Positions 25,065 to 42,549 of a stretch of DNA of 64,000 nt are shown piece by piece. This DNA is from Serpula lacrymans var. lacrymans S7.9 (Eukaryota; Basidiomycota; Agaricomycetes; Boletales; Serpulaceae). Within the stretch, counting starts at the first letter, position 1. Every line of letters starts with the position of its first letter. Location of the stretch: NCBI RefSeq assembly GCF_000218685.1, contig NW_006763292.1, positions 2,180,897 to 2,244,896 of the forward strand. Reading direction: 5' to 3'. Made by a program: the position numbers and the translations under genes. The notes below the pieces were generated by a model that was given only the letters and a program-made list of their open reading frames with translations, made no database searches and was not told the origin of the DNA.

Positions 25065-25610
25065 GATGAAGATGGTTTTGAAAACGAAGCTATATAGATC
25101 TGGCTGTCCGTTTATTTTCGGTATCAGTCCGTGTGCGCAGCTACGGGATTTGGGCAAAGATGGACAGGACTGCGGCAAAACCGGTGTGGTATCGGACCAC
25201 GAGACCAGCGCTTTGGGACTTGTGTGTGATAACTGAGGACAGCACTGGACGTTAGCGCAGGAAACGGGATTGAAAGGACATGTTGCGGAGGTTTATATAC
25301 CCAAAGGCTACTGCAGAACGCCAAGCTCTGAGGCAAGGCTGTCCCTATACGTGCAATTGCTTGTTTGTTCACTTGCTTGCATCGCGATTTCACCTGCAAG
25401 GTCACCGGCCATCTTTCTACCTTTACCACTTTCTTGTATTACTTTCATCTGCTTTTCTGCCTGTAAACCTGTGTACTATTGGGATCATTGTTGTTACCGG
25501 ATAACCCGCTCTTCTTGCTATACGACAAACCAACCTTACCTCCGCACTTGCAAGGACCGCACCAAATATCTGGACTGTCAACATACAGGAAATAACAGAG
25601 AACAAACGCG
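25065..25610. promoter_or_regulatory. Divergent promoter of the conserved gene and PEX1
   Basis: A 546-bp region between opposing start codons. It contains no convincing coding pattern. The PEX1 ATG is preceded by an A-rich leader (acaaacgcg). Confidence 0.4.
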
Positions 25611-29904
<4,294 letters not shown>

Positions 29905-30820
29905 ACTTTTCATGGGACGTTGATTATCTAGCATCACCTTACCAACGATAAGCATAAGAGGTGCTTTGCAAGCTTAATGGTATTCGTGCTAAAATATTAC
30001 CACAGCAATTGTGCTTCGAGTTGAATATAGATTATTCCTGTCTGGTCGAGTTTGGGCATGTCGGTCGTGCCAACAGTACTCATTGGGGGAGTTCCCGTAA
30101 AGAGAGTGTTCGGCAGTTGCTATCTGCAGGATTTCCCCTCCATTCAACTTCACAACTTCAAACTTATCGTGCTACAAGTAAAGTGTTTTACTTCAAAGTT
30201 CACATTCGTCTGTTAGAAGCAAGAATACACCTCATTCAGCCCTCTTTTCACTGACAAACTTCCACCACCCTGTCACGGTAGTCGACAACTAAGTCTCTCG
30301 ATCTCAGGCTTTCTATGCGTGTAAGTGTGGTTGGTATCACTTCGCGTGTAATATACCTAGAAAGGTCTTTGAAACGCTGGGTGAGTTCTATTTTGACGTG
30401 AGTTCACCAAATAGTAACACTGCTACCTTTTAGGACAGATCATCCTGAACTCAGTTCCCCGAACTTCTAGTGCGATTGTCATTGCGGAGAAGAGTCACCT
30501 GTGCCATCTAAACTTGGGCGATGATGACCGAACCACTTCTATGTGTGGTTCATCATTTTGAGTTCTTCTTCGTATCAGAATCTTCTGGTGAGACCACTGT
30601 CCGTTAATGTCGTGGTAGGTTCCGGCATGGAAAAGACAACAAGACCTTTCAGGAGACCTTTTTTTGTCATTGACTATTCTTTATAAGTACATTCACTCGG
30701 CATGGATGGCGACCGCTCTTGGATGACCCTGTAATTGTTCGTGAGTAAGATGATCAGCGTCTAGAAGGTACGCAAGATTCTTGATTGCCTAGCTTCTGAG
30801 CTATTCGAAGGCCATCTTCA
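29905..30820. other. Intergenic region, no supported gene
   Basis: About 0.9 kb after PEX1. Open frames are short and show no family signature. I see no repeat or RNA gene. The 3' UTR of PEX1 and the distal promoter of the DUF6534-like gene should lie here. Confidence 0.35.
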
Positions 30821-30821
30821 T

Positions 30822-30988
30822 TTCTGGTCGCGGATGCAGTGTACAGCAATCCATCCATCGTGATATCTTCAACTGACCCGGGCAGAACTTATATAGTCCC
30901 CCATCTATTTTGGTCGCAGATGCACTATACAGCAATCCATTCATCACGATATCTTCAACTGACTCCGCCAGAACTTATATAGCCCTCC
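30822..30988 (+). repeat. Two-copy direct repeat in the promoter of the DUF6534-like gene
   Basis: Two copies of about 80 bp stand side by side (about 30822-30905 and 30908-30988). Both carry tggtcg...gatgca, acagcaatccat, gatatcttcaactgac and gcagaacttatatag-like text, the last being a TATA-like box. The second copy ends about 55 bp before the predicted start codon at 31043, so the duplication doubles the core promoter. Confidence 0.7.
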
Positions 30989-31042
30989 ATCTCAGCTTGG
31001 TCGAGGCGTTAACCTCTACTCTCACAATCTCACCCACCCACC

Positions 31043-33123
31043 ATGCCTGTTATGCCTGTAGAGGATCTCATGCGGGGACCTTTGATGGGATTCTTTATTG
31101 GTATGCTGTGAGTATCCAAAGACAAGCCTTCGGTTGGGCTTACACGCAGAACGAATTTGGTGCACTTTTTGGACATCCCCATGGATTCCTTCAGATTCTA
31201 CGGCATTACATGCATTCAGGTGTTTCTGTATTTCCAACACCACGCGAAAGACCATTGGGTTTTTCAGTCTATTGTACGAGCATCGTGTCCCGCTGAATGC
31301 ATTCATATTAGCCTGTCACTGATTTCTTGGACAGATCGCAGTCCTATGGTTTAGCATTTACCTTTGTGGACTTTTTTGAGCAACACTAACAGCGCTGCTT
31401 TAGGATATTGGAAACATTCCACGCAGTGTTATCAATGAGCGTAATGGATCATTACCTCGTTAGAGGCTTCTCAGATTGGGAAACATTGCTGCATGTAGAT
31501 TGGTACGTCCCTGAAAGGCTTTGCCAGTTAGCATGTCGGGGCCAATTCTTTTCCTTGCTATCCGCCAAATGTCATCAGGGAGATGACAGTAAGTAACCGA
31601 GAAACATTCATCATCTATTCTCTAGCTCATATCTGGCGGTCTCAGGTCTTGGTCGCTGTATCGGTGAGTCTTTACTGACTACAGTGATTGTTTCATGCTG
31701 ACGACATGCTACAAGTTTTTAATCGCATTCCTTGTCAACCTGTACGAATTTTCTTCCTATGCATACAGACAAACGAGACTTATCGCAAACAAGCTATTAT
31801 GCCTGGCGAGTAAAGATGCGTGCGTAACACCAAAGGAAGCATGGGAAGCATGATAAACTATGCTAATTTCCGCTGGTTAATTTCTTTTAGTCAGCTCCAA
31901 AACATGGATCGCTTCTTTTCTGGTAAATCCTTCAAGTCTTCCTGACACATCTTGCTTATTCGAGAACCTCTTAGAGCCTGATTGCTGCCACACGATTTGG
32001 TGCTTCATAATCGATTTCTTGTTTAGAAGCACAGTGCACTGACCATACACTCCAGCCCTGGGCATCGTTATCTGCATTTACTTGTAACCAGCTCTGCCCA
32101 AGTTCGTGAGATATAACATTGACACTTGACAACTTCAGCGTGCAATATCAACGATCCTGGTTCCTTGTGATGGCGAAGTCTAATGCAAGGTCCTTTTGCA
32201 TGATGTATACCATTCTCTCACCTTTACTTGCAGGATCTGCTAATTTCTGTTATCGCCGTGATTGTCGTACATGATTTTCTGACAGCATGTGTTATGGCCT
32301 ATTATTTACACAGAGCACGGTCAGGTATTGGCTGGTAGGTACTCATGCTTTGCGAGGCTGCATTATTAGTGACATCCAAATTCTTAGCTCGAATATTGAT
32401 GGTCTTGTCAATAGACTCCTAATCTACATTGTAGGCACTGGTGGTTTGACTTCGTGAGTATCAGGATATGTGACACCTATATCATCCTGCCAGTGTCTGA
32501 CTTCTTTTTTTCATTCAGAGTATTAGGGTTTATAGCCCTAATAATGGTATGTGAATCACGAATCACGAGTCTCATGGAAGAAAGCTGACATCCAACGTAT
32601 AACCATGCGAATTGTCAGTTTATGGAAGAGCAGCACACTCTCCACTTCAGTGGAATACTCTTGGTGCAAGTGAAAAGTACGTCTTTAACGACAGTGTTGA
32701 TTGAAGAATATAACACGAACATTGTAGTATACGCCAATTCGATCTTGACCTCGTAAGTATCAGCCACAACCTGATGGGGATTCCATTCAAACGCTCTTCT
32801 CCAGACTGAACGCCCGAAAGTACAATGCTCGGGCACTTTCTGGAAATTTTATCGACACATTCGCGCTTATGCCTATTGGTCATGACTTGTCTCAGCGCTA
32901 CAAGGAATCAGGAGGTATGTTGCTTTTTATTTCTCCTAAATTGACATCTACACAAGTTCACCGTGGTAACAGGCAATTTATGATTAAACAGCAGTCATCC
33001 GTCTCATAAAGTAATATAGTACTGCCTATGCATCATCCTGTCAATGTGATATCACCTTCAGTGCGTCGACTGAAGAGAATCATGCACCTGCATCGTCATA
33101 AGGCTCCGGTATTGGTAAGTTAG
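31043..33123 (+). CDS. DUF6534-like seven-helix membrane protein
   Basis: Supported exons: 31043-31107, 31195-31273, 31335-31348, 31404-31502, then 32234-32334, 32388-32453, 32519-32546, 32619-32676, 32728-32752, 32805-32914 and 33062-33123 (stop TAG). The N-terminus reads GPLMGFFIGML then FYGITCIQVFLYFQ, giving helices 1-2 with the family's conserved glycine and Y/Q pattern; IAVLWILETFHAVLSM is helix 3. DLLISVIAVIVVHDFLTACV, YYLHRARSG, NRLLIYIVGTGGLTS and IYANSILTSLNAR match the C-terminal half of the fungal DUF6534 family, a seven-helix membrane family of unknown function abundant in Agaricomycetes. The section 31503-32233 holds exons I could not resolve; AHIWRSQVLVAVS at about 31625-31660 and FLIAFLVNL at about 31715-31742 probably belong to it. 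A decayed middle cannot be excluded. Confidence 0.72.
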
Positions 33124-33454
33124 AGGTACTGGTAAGGTGGCATTTCTTGCATCAATTTCCTCGCGCCCAAGTCATAATCAGTAGCAGACAGTTTAGGTTC
33201 CCTAGCGACCCCTCGTTCATTAAATCTTGGACCTTCGGTCTTAATGCAAATCCTTCCAATGTTCAAATAATTTATGATAGGATGTACGCAATCGCCAAGG
33301 TGAACCTTCCTAGCTTAATGTATGTACGATGCCAACCTTTCAATGTGATCGTTCTTCCCACAGGATCGACCTATGAAAGTAGTCCACTACACAGTACTTA
33401 CTATGGCCAAGAATCACCTGGGATAAACAAACATCGGGGCTATTGTCAAGTCAG

Positions 33455-35612
33455 TCAAGCTCGTGATTCAACCGTTATCATAAATGGGCCCTGCATAGAC
33501 ATCGTTAGCGCATCAGTGGGGAGTCTATCTTTCATCTCGACCGGTTTGAAATCGAACGAAGGCAGAAATGCTGCCCAGATAGCTACAAACTCATATGCGG
33601 ACAGCTGCGCACCAGGGCTATCCGAACAGTCAGTTTCACGCGAGAGGGCTCAAAAAAAAAAGCCTGTGAGAGGACATACCATAGTCGAGGACCTGAACCA
33701 AAGGCGTGGAATTTTGGCTGAGAAGGCTTTATAAACTTTCCTTCAGCATCCAAGTGCCGGGCAGGGTTGAAATCCGTAGCATCAGAGCCCCAAACCTGGA
33801 TATTGTTTTTTTCCCTTTAATGACATGGAATCGATCAAGGTGTGGGGAGTCACCTTCGGGTTACGCATCATTGAAAAGTCGGACCATAAGATATAGTCAC
33901 CTTTGGATATTCTAACGGGTCCATATCCGTACTCGGGTATCGCAGGTAGTACATCGTCACGAAGTGCAAGACGTGCGTTTTTGGGAACGCCAGGCCAAAG
34001 CCTTAATGTCTCATAGAATACAGCTAGGTGAATGTGATATTTCTGGAAACAACAAGCAGCATGAAAAGAGACAAAGTCATGGACGTGATGAACACACATA
34101 CCGACAATTCACCATATCTGGTAACTTCTCCATCCAAATCCTTCAGTGCCAAAGCTTCTTCGCGCATTTTGTCGAACCACTCTGGTTTGCGGGACATCTC
34201 ATAAAGGGACCAACCAAGGACATTCTGGGTATTGTCACGACTGGCGAAAAGGAGAGTGACCAACGTGTCACGAAGAAAGTCAGGGTCTTTGGCGCCCAGG
34301 CTGGAGTCGCTAAGTAGGGTAGATAAGAAGTCGCCTTTGTCTTCGCAAGACATCTTGCGGTCCTGAATAATGTTATTTACTATGTCGTACAGTTCACTGC
34401 GAACCAGGTTGAAGGCTCTTCGAGTGCCAGTAAACTGATACATAACATGACTTGAGAATGAAAGTGGAGACGAGTAAGATGTTCAGTGCTCACTATTTCT
34501 GTTATTTGCCATAGAGGATCGTACAGACGTCTGCATAGACATGTAAATGGTATATCCGGTCAAAGAAACTAGAGCTCACCCTGAAGATATGTGATTTAGA
34601 GTCATCACTGCATCCATCATCCTGTCGGGCGTGCTTAGGCAAGCAGGGTCGGAGGTGAGCATATTAGTCTCCACACTCATTGATGTTTTGCAAAATATGG
34701 CCAAGACAATTCTTCCACAGAAATCTGTGCCAAAAAGATCATCAAGGCGGTACTCATATTTTTGAAAGCCATACTTACTATCGAAATCAACCTCAAGACC
34801 GTCTTTTGCCGCTGACGTTAATAACTCTTTCGCGACAGGAACAATCTACGCATAACTTGAATATTCTAAGCGGTCAGATTGTCATTAAAGGCACACCTCG
34901 CTCATGGCACGAGACACGTGAGAGTCAAAAGTCTTTGAAATAAATATAGGTCTTCTGCAGTCAGTATAACTGAGAAGATAAGAGTGAAAAGAGCACACAA
35001 ACTTGGTCACTTGGCGGGATGCTTTCCATCGAGTCCCCTCGGTTGAGAATGCGCTTGATACCCCGGGAAATTGACGAAACATAGCTAAAGCAGTTGGACC
35101 TTTACCATACCCAACGCCATCCTCTAAAAGAACATCTTAAACAGAGAATTGATATTATTTTTAGCGAACGGCTTACGCTTCCTTGTGTGTTCAAGCCACT
35201 CTGGCCGATTAATGACAATATTGCGTCCCCAGCCAGGCATCGTAAAGGTAAAAAGTTCCCCATATTGGTGTTCCAGTTCTGCCAGATAAAACAGCATCCT
35301 CTTTCGATGAGGGAGGAGCTGGATGAGATTGCCGAGTAGTGGTATTCCACGAGGACCAGGCAGGTCTGGCCTCGATTTCGTCCCAAAGTAACGATCTGGA
35401 TAAGCCATTGCGGCGACGACAACCAAGGAAATCGTGGCTGCGAGGGCTACCCAAATATCAATGTGAGATTCAAAGCCTGGTAGCTGCATAGTGAGTATGA
35501 GGCCCGAGTAAAGAGTGTAGGTATATATCGTAAGCGCGATAGATCCGGTAGCACCCAAAGCAATGTACAGCATCTCCAAACCTGGGGCCGTCGCGCCGTA
35601 CCGTAGCATCAT
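33455..35612 (-). CDS. Cytochrome P450 monooxygenase
   Basis: Ten exons: 35177-35612, 35003-35135, 34897-34954, 34779-34845, 34580-34724, 34494-34530, 34102-34434, 33854-34042, 33680-33795 and 33455-33617 (1677 nt, 558 residues). The N-terminus is hydrophobic, with perhaps three membrane helices before the hinge SRPDLPGPRGIPLLGNL. FSTEGTRWKASRQ is the C-helix region, LLFASRDNTQNVLGW the oxygen-binding I-helix (usually AGRDTT-like; here ASRDNT), FYETLRLWP the ExxR motif, and FGSGPRLCPG the heme-cysteine loop. The final exon ends MSMQGPFMITVESRA. The enzyme should be bound to the ER. The substrate is unknown. The extended N-terminus with several helices is longer than usual. Exon junctions all close in frame; the start could also be the adjacent in-frame ATG at 35609. 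Confidence 0.9.
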
Positions 35613-36757
35613 GATGGAACGCAACAAAAATAGCTGTCGCACTTGAAGGAATCAGAACGTTCGGGGGTGCTACTATTTTGTCGACCTGTCATCAGTTGCA
35701 GGAGATAGCATTTCAATGGTAAGTAATGGGGAAGATTCTGATAGGACAACACGCTACCAAATCAGCCAGTGCGAATTGTCGATGGCCTACTACCGCTGGC
35801 GACCCACATGCATATATATCGGGCATCGGCCTTGCACTGCGTTGATATTATAAATATGAGCGCACAACGATGCTTTAGTAACCCCTAATAGAATGCTCTG
35901 TCAGTACCCTACAAATGAAACGTACCTGCGTCTGTATCATATAGTTGGGCTCACTCGGACTACTAGTAGAGTTCGGCGCTCGGCGCTCAACATGAAAGAG
36001 TGAATTTGATGATAAGGATGGCTATATCGGCAACCAAAAAAACTACTCCAAGTTCTCACAACACGGTGAACTTACCACGTTTATCAAGCCTTGGAAATTT
36101 ATAAAGGCCTGACCATAAGACAACTACAAAAAGGGAGGACCATCAGAGCGTTAGTACTAGAAGAGATATCTCCAGTCCTCGCTTTTCTGAGCTGACAGTT
36201 CTCTCAGCGGCTATCTGTGCCGAAACGGCAACCTCATAGCGGACCCTCAAAAATTCTCAGCCTGGTCCGCTATTCATTCAAACTCGTCTCTTCTTCTGAA
36301 ATCTGATGTTCGTGTATAGAAAGTAGATGCAGAATGTACAAGTAACATAATTGTTCCATAGATACCACAAGTACTTCATCAACTCTCCTAAAAGGGGGCT
36401 TCAAATTGATAGTTCCCACCTATCGACCAAATCAGTGAGCGTCTGATTTGATACAGGTCTTGAACCTGAAATACAAGTGTCAATCAAAGACCAGGTGATA
36501 CAATTTAACCCCACAAATATTTGGCCAGCGTTTACTCAGACTGCGGTCTACAAAAAAAAAAAAAAAAAAAGGAATGCAGTATATTGTAGCTTCCATTAGC
36601 CACACCAGCCACATCAAATGATATAGAGGTGCAACAAGTTGAGTAGAAAACATACTCTACAATTAAGTCCCAAGAAATATGAAGAAAATAAAAAGTACAT
36701 TTCCCAAAAAGATTCGATGCGAGTAATAAAACGTCAAGACTAAGCTCGAATGTGACT
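35613..36757. other. Intergenic region between P450 and ATPase copy 1
   Basis: About 1.1 kb with the P450 promoter on one side and the ATPase 3' UTR on the other. A run of 19 A lies at 36552-36570. No gene, RNA or repeat family is visible. Confidence 0.4.
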
Positions 36758-39700
36758 TTACCAGGCCATAGCAGCGATAATTGACTAGAGAAAACGACAA
36801 ATGGATCAACCTTGCAAATCGAGGGAAATCTACTGGGTGAAACAGACCACTAACCTTTGGGTAATTCCTCACAATCGCCTTTCTGATTTCATCCATGATC
36901 AACACACCCAAAGCAAAGCAGAACGGAAGGCCCCAGAACATCCTCGGTATAGGAGCCGTCCCAAATACGCTATTCAACCCCGGTCCGTACAGGTTGACGA
37001 CTGCGATGAGAGCAGTTCCGATCATGCCAAGAGGGACTACGAGGTTGCGACGGGGACCCCAAAGAGGGTTGGAGTTTAGGATAGACACACGTCGGTTGCG
37101 CACAGAAAGCAGGCTCCCACACTGCATGAACACGATGGTCACGTAGCTAGAGTTGCGATCGATCGTCAGGAACGGGTATTGTTAGCGTGAACAGGGTTAC
37201 ATACTAGATGCACTGGCCGACGTTAACGAGTTGCGTCAGATCACTTGTCGAATGGCCTTTCCACCCGTCCGTCCACTTGTTGTAAACCAGGATAACGTCG
37301 TAAAAGCTGAGGCCATGTTGGTGCATGTACAAGAACCACATACTCATGGCACACGGCCATATCATCAGCCCTATGAACTAAAGCCAACTATTAAACACAG
37401 GCTGCACTACCAGGGGAGAAAACCACGTACAAAATAAACCTGCACGAAAAACCGCCAATCACTCAGACGGTCAGTCCTCGCGTTCCGCGGCTTTCGTAGC
37501 ATAAGGTCTAGGCAGCAGTCAAATGAAGGCCTCAAGAACGTGAGCGAGCATAAACCCTACCCGCTTCAGGCTTCTCGTACATCAACGAGATCGACATGAC
37601 CACGTCGTTGGTAATACAAAAACAGACTTGTAAGTACGAGCTCATCGGGATTTGCATGCCGAAGAAAACGGTTCCTAGCACTGCCATGAACTCCGCGTAG
37701 CTTCCAGCCTAAATTAACAATTGTCAGCGAAACGTCCACAACACGGCTCTGATTGATATGTAGAAGCTTACTGGCGTCAAGTAGAGAATGACCTTTTTCA
37801 GATTGTCAAATACAAGCCGTCCCATTTCAATCGCGACAGGGATGGACGAGAAGTCATTGTTGAGGAGAATGAGGGAAGCTTCATAGGCATAGGGGCACAT
37901 GTTCAAGCTCTGCGCACCGTGGCATACAACTAGCCCTGCTCACCTGCTTCTTTCGCAACATCGCTCCCACTTCCCATCGCAACACCAATATCGCTAGCTT
38001 TCAGAGCAGGTGCATCATTAACCCCATCTCCTGTGACCGCGACGGTATTGTCTCCGCGGGCTTTGATTTCTTCTACAATCCTTAGCTTCTGATCAGGGGT
38101 CGTCCGTGCAAACACAATTTCTGTATATCGACCAACAATGATATTCCAATCTTCAGGACTAAGAGAGGCTACATCATCTCCGGTCAGAACAAGCGATCGA
38201 ATCGGATCGTCTTCAGACGGTTTAACCGCAGAAAGCGGAACGACCGAGAACTCCTTGGAGTAATCTGAAACCCTGATATTACTGATGGTATCAAGATGAT
38301 CTTGTGTGACGATCCCAACCTGAAATTAAGGGTAAGCGCGACGACTCTGAATCTATACAATGGTCAAATACCTGGCGTGCAATGGCCACGGCAGTAAGCT
38401 TGAAGTCTCCCGTGACCATGAATACCCTAACGCCCGCTCTTCTAATCGTCACAATGGCGGACGGAACATCGGCACGCGGGGGGTCCCGAATACCAATGAT
38501 CCCAACCAGCGTCAGTCCTTGCACCTCCGCATACATCATCTCCTCCATGTCGTTTGGCGATACATTCGTCTTGATGCCATCCAGCTGCTTCCGACAGAGT
38601 GCGAGCACACGCTGTCCTTGATCAGACCATTCATTTTGTAAAGCAGATATGCCTCGTCTCGCATCATTGCCAAAGGGTACGATGGTACCATCTGTGTTCA
38701 TGATGCTTTCGCATGAGGGAAACAGAACATCTGGAGCACCTTTGACGAGCAACCACGGTTCAGAACCTTTCTCACCCGATTCTTGGCAATGGTTTACAAC
38801 CGTTAACATCCATTTATTTCTGGAGTTAAAAGGAATCTCGAAGGTCTTCTTCCACGAAGAAAGTAGAGCTGTAGTGTCGACATCAAGACTAGGTATAGAC
38901 AATGACTGGGAGAAGCGCAGAACAGCTGAATCTGTCGGGTCGCCTTTGACAGTAGGCTCTTCGATGGGAAGGTTTTCTGATGCAGCGTTAAATTTGGCAC
39001 CATTGCAAAGTCTAGCAACCATGTGTAAGGCTTTCAATGCTGAGAATCGACCAGGTTGAGAAGCACTGGAAACTACTTTTGATATATCTCCAACTCGTAA
39101 CGATCCGTCAAAAAAAGCGACATCTTCAATAGACTGATATATAGCTTAGCATCCATTCAGGTAAAAGATACTGAAAGAACTTACCATTTCTCCTGCGGTC
39201 AACGTGCCTGTCTTGTCTGAGCATAGGACCGACATGCACCCGAGTGTCTCTATGGTTGCTAGATTCTTGACGAGAACGTGACGTTTAGCCATGCGTCTCG
39301 CGACAACTGTCAAGGACAGTGCGACACAAACAGGAAGTCCCTATAATAGCACAATTAAATTGATTGTGTTAAACCAAAGCATCGAAAACAGACCTGAGGA
39401 ACAAAAGAGGTAAGGCATCCAATCGAATTAATGATAGCACCGCTAGAGGTCTCGTAGCCAGGAAAGGATGTCCTGAGCCACACGCCCCAAAGGAGGATAG
39501 ATATACCGAACAAGGATAATGCAAGGCCAGATATGATCTTCGTAAAAAACCAGACCTCTCGCTGGATAGTTGTCATCTTGAACTTTGTGTCACCAGACAT
39601 CGACACGATACGACCCATTACTGTTCTGTCACCAGTAGCAAAGACCACTCCTGTGCAGGTCCCTTGTACCACGAATGTAGACGTGAGTGCAAGGTTGCGT

Positions 39701-40658
39701 GTCTCGAGTACGTTGTCGGAAGTCGCGTCTACGGCCCCAGGAACCATATCACTTGGGGTGAATCATTAGGCTGGTGAAAATTTGATTAATTGAACGCTAC
39801 TGTTACCTTTCTCCGGTGAACAAAGAACGATCGAACCGAAGATCGGGAGTCACTTGAACGAGTCTCAGGTCGGCAGGTACGCGATCCCCAGTACTCAGTT
39901 GGACGACATCTCCAACGACGACGTCTGAAGCTGGGATAACCTGTTGCTTACTGTCTCTTATGACTACAGCCTCTTGAGCGACAAGTGATTTGATGGACTT
40001 CATGATACGAGAGGCATTCCAATCCACAAAAGCGTAAAACGTCGCAGACACGATGATCACTAAAATCTGAAGTATATGTTAAAGAGCGGGGTAATATGCA
40101 AACAACAAACATACTAATAAGACCGCAACACCGAGATTAAAAACAGCAGGAGATGGAGCCCCTAGCGGTTCATATGACAGCTGAGACCATTGATGAGGAC
40201 GGAAAGTTACATGGAATTAAAGATTACGTACCAGAGACAATATAAACGCAATCCACATGAGGAAATTGAAACCCCCAAAGATATAGTTGATAATTTTCTT
40301 CCAGTACTGAGTTCGAGGAGGTGAGAAGACATTTTTACCACCTTTAGCTCTGCGAGTGACAGCTTCAAACTCCAGACCAACAGATGGGTGACTCGAATAG
40401 CGCGTGAAAACCTCTTCCGAGCTGATGAGATGAACGTCAATATTCACAAGACCTTCAGTGGAGTCCTTTGAAGGTTTTGACGTAGGTTTTGACGTAGGTT
40501 CTTGGTCATCAATGCGGACAGAGAGGGTACGGTAACTGAAGAGACAAGCAATTAGGTGAAACCATTGAGCGTTATCAACAGACTGACCTGATCTGAACGT
40601 CATAGCCGTCTGAAGAAGGCTGAGAAGTACCTTTCGGTACTTTGGGGAAACGTTCCAT
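36758..40658 (-). CDS. P-type cation ATPase, Na+/K+-ATPase alpha-like (copy 1)
   Basis: Fourteen exons: 40588-40658, 40232-40535, 40115-40180, 39807-40066, 39394-39751, 39185-39340, 38372-39133, 37944-38319, 37772-37878, 37561-37708, 37431-37507, 37205-37377, 36855-37146 and 36758-36784 (3177 nt, 1058 residues). The phosphorylation site [11 protein letters not shown], the actuator loop (TGE-type, SLFTGER), KGAPD nucleotide-binding text and the hinge [20 protein letters not shown] identify an active P-type pump. [13 protein letters not shown] and the helix 4 text FVPQGLPV resemble type IIC Na+/K+-ATPase alpha subunits, a group with members in fungi. It should move alkali cations across a membrane; ion choice cannot be read. 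The N-terminal region has a small internal duplication ([10 protein letters not shown]). The intron layout is the same as in copy 2 at 48784. Confidence 0.92.
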
Positions 40659-41115
40659 TGAAGACGAAGTTGGCCCTATAGTTTGTTCGGCCTTAATTAT
40701 TTATGTAGCCGCCTCAACATCCCTTTAAAGATAGGACGAGTTACCATATCGCGGAAGCGACCTTGAGCGGTTTTTGCTATTCCATAGCAAGGCGCTCGAG
40801 TGCTCTGCGTGTATTTCGCCACAGAACGCTGTCAGTCTCATCAGCATGCTGATATTTTGATATTTTGATGGGATACATGCGCGCAGCCGTGAAGCAGTCG
40901 CTGTAAATGACCTAGAGAATCCATAACCTCTCAGTTCTCAATGAAAGACACACTGACAGAACAAAGGAGGAAAGGAGTGCGTTAACCTAACCCTACCGAA
41001 CAGTGACTGGATTACATAATTCTGGCGGCATCCCGCGGCTGGCTGGGCATTTTCTCCAGCGCCTCTGGAGACCAACGTTGATCTCATACTGTGACGCTCA
41101 AGTTTCAACTGTGAA
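40659..41115. promoter_or_regulatory. Divergent promoter, ATPase copy 1 and pseudouridine synthase
   Basis: A 457-bp region between opposing start codons. It includes a short direct repeat gatattttgatattttgat at about 40851-40870. No other feature is visible. Confidence 0.35.
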
Positions 41116-42357
41116 ATGCAAGCATATCGAGCAGCACGAGTATCGACGTCAAATTGGTCAAGGCGCGCCATATATGCTGACCGTGGTATCGTCGTCCTAA
41201 ATAAACCTTCAGGTCTCGTCTGTCAAGGTTCGAAGGATGGAGGTCACGGTAATGAGGTAGGTATGGAACATCTATAATGTAGTAATTAATAGCGCACTTA
41301 TAATTTCTCACCAAGAGCGACGGGCAGCGAATGAGAGGGGATAAATTCAATGAGTTATTGCAAGGTCAGTGCTGTCGATGAATGAAGCTCTGGACCGTTT
41401 TCTGATCGCCGTTACTCAGACCTAGAGAAATATCTAAAGCAGGACAGTCTTCCACACCCTGTACACCGTTTAGATAAGGTGAGTTCATTTTTTCGTCTTG
41501 TTGGACTGCCTGACCATGATTTATTTCATTAGTCTTGCACTGGAGCTCTTGTCTTCGCTCGTAATACTGCCACTGCCAGAGAAATATCTCAGCAGTTTCT
41601 CGCACGCACAGTAGAAAAGACGTATCTTGCCCTTGTCAGAGGTGGCGAGAAGTCATTCCCCGGAACATCGGGAGAAATTCGAGACGCTCTTGAAATTAAT
41701 GACGGTCGAGTATCGATAGGCAATAGCTGTAGCGCCAAGTTTGCCGCCACGGATTGGGAGCTTATTGGCCATTCGGTCAGTTCTCAGAGTTTGATCGTGC
41801 AGCATGGATGACTGAGTTCTTTTTACACAGCCAGAAGCACCTTTGTCCTTGCTCAGATTGAGACTGCACACAGGCTTGAAACATCAGCTCCGCGTCCATC
41901 TAGCCCATGCTTTACGCAGTGCGTGATCCTACGGCTTTTTCTTCTGCACTTCTCCGATTGACTATCGCTTTTCGGTCGATCTCAGCTCCTATACTCGGTG
42001 ATACAGTTTACACGCGCAGTACACCGTCCGAGAAGATCGCTGGCGTGACCACAGTCCCTGAAAACAGAATATTCCTACATGCATCACACATCTCGCTTAA
42101 TGTGAGTGTTATGGATTCATCAGTTGTTCACTATCTCACCCCTATGTTAGAGGTATAGGAAATCTGGACCGAGCAAGCGTTTCCGCTTGGGTATCACAGC
42201 CCCTTTGCCGAAAGACTTTGTCAAAATCTGCGCTGATACGGGCATTCGTCTTGATAGCAAAGATATCTCTGGTGGTTTATTTATCGACGGCGAACCAGTA
42301 GGTGAAGAAATCCCCGACATAGAAGGAAAGTGGCTACGACACGCTGCTCGACGATAA
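41116..42357 (+). CDS. RluA-family pseudouridine synthase
   Basis: Seven exons: 41116-41256, 41316-41364, 41420-41478, 41533-41775, 41831-41918, 41986-42101 and 42151-42357 (903 nt, 300 residues). The N-terminus MQAYRAARVSTSNWSRRAIY could be a mitochondrial leader. IVVLNKPSGLVCQG is the usual first motif. The catalytic segment is PHPVHRLDK followed by SCTGALVFARN, with the aspartate of HRLD as nucleophile. Next come VEKTYLALVRG, LRLHTGLKHQLRVHLAHAL (normally GRxHQLRVH) and TPILGDTVY. These are the ordered motifs of RluA-type synthases, which isomerise uridine to pseudouridine in rRNA, tRNA or mitochondrial RNA. The C-terminal 65 residues are specific to the fungal protein. Exon 1 uses the donor GTAGGT at 41257. 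Confidence 0.9.
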
Positions 42358-42549
42358 CTTGGAATATACACTTCTCGTCGCTGTTCGTACAATGTTACAA
42401 GCATACACCTACCACTACTAAAAAAAAGTACAGCAAAGTCTTAATAAAGTTCGAAGTTATAAATAGTCTTGCAATGTGGTCCACACCCAGAAGCTCACCC
42501 GGCAAGCTGGCATATAATGGAGGCGATAGTGTGTCCCCGGTTGGTCCGT

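Noticed and set aside
30910..31296. 128-codon plus-strand open frame over the start of the DUF6534-like gene
   Set aside because: It runs through the duplicated promoter and two introns of the membrane-protein gene. The spliced frame from 31043 matches the family.
33147..33734. 195-codon plus-strand open frame
   Set aside because: It lies antisense to the P450 heme-binding exons, which have strong motif support on the minus strand.
36552..36570. Run of 19 A
   Set aside because: A single homopolymer, possibly a retroposed poly(A) or an assembly artefact. No element boundary or target duplication could be found beside it.
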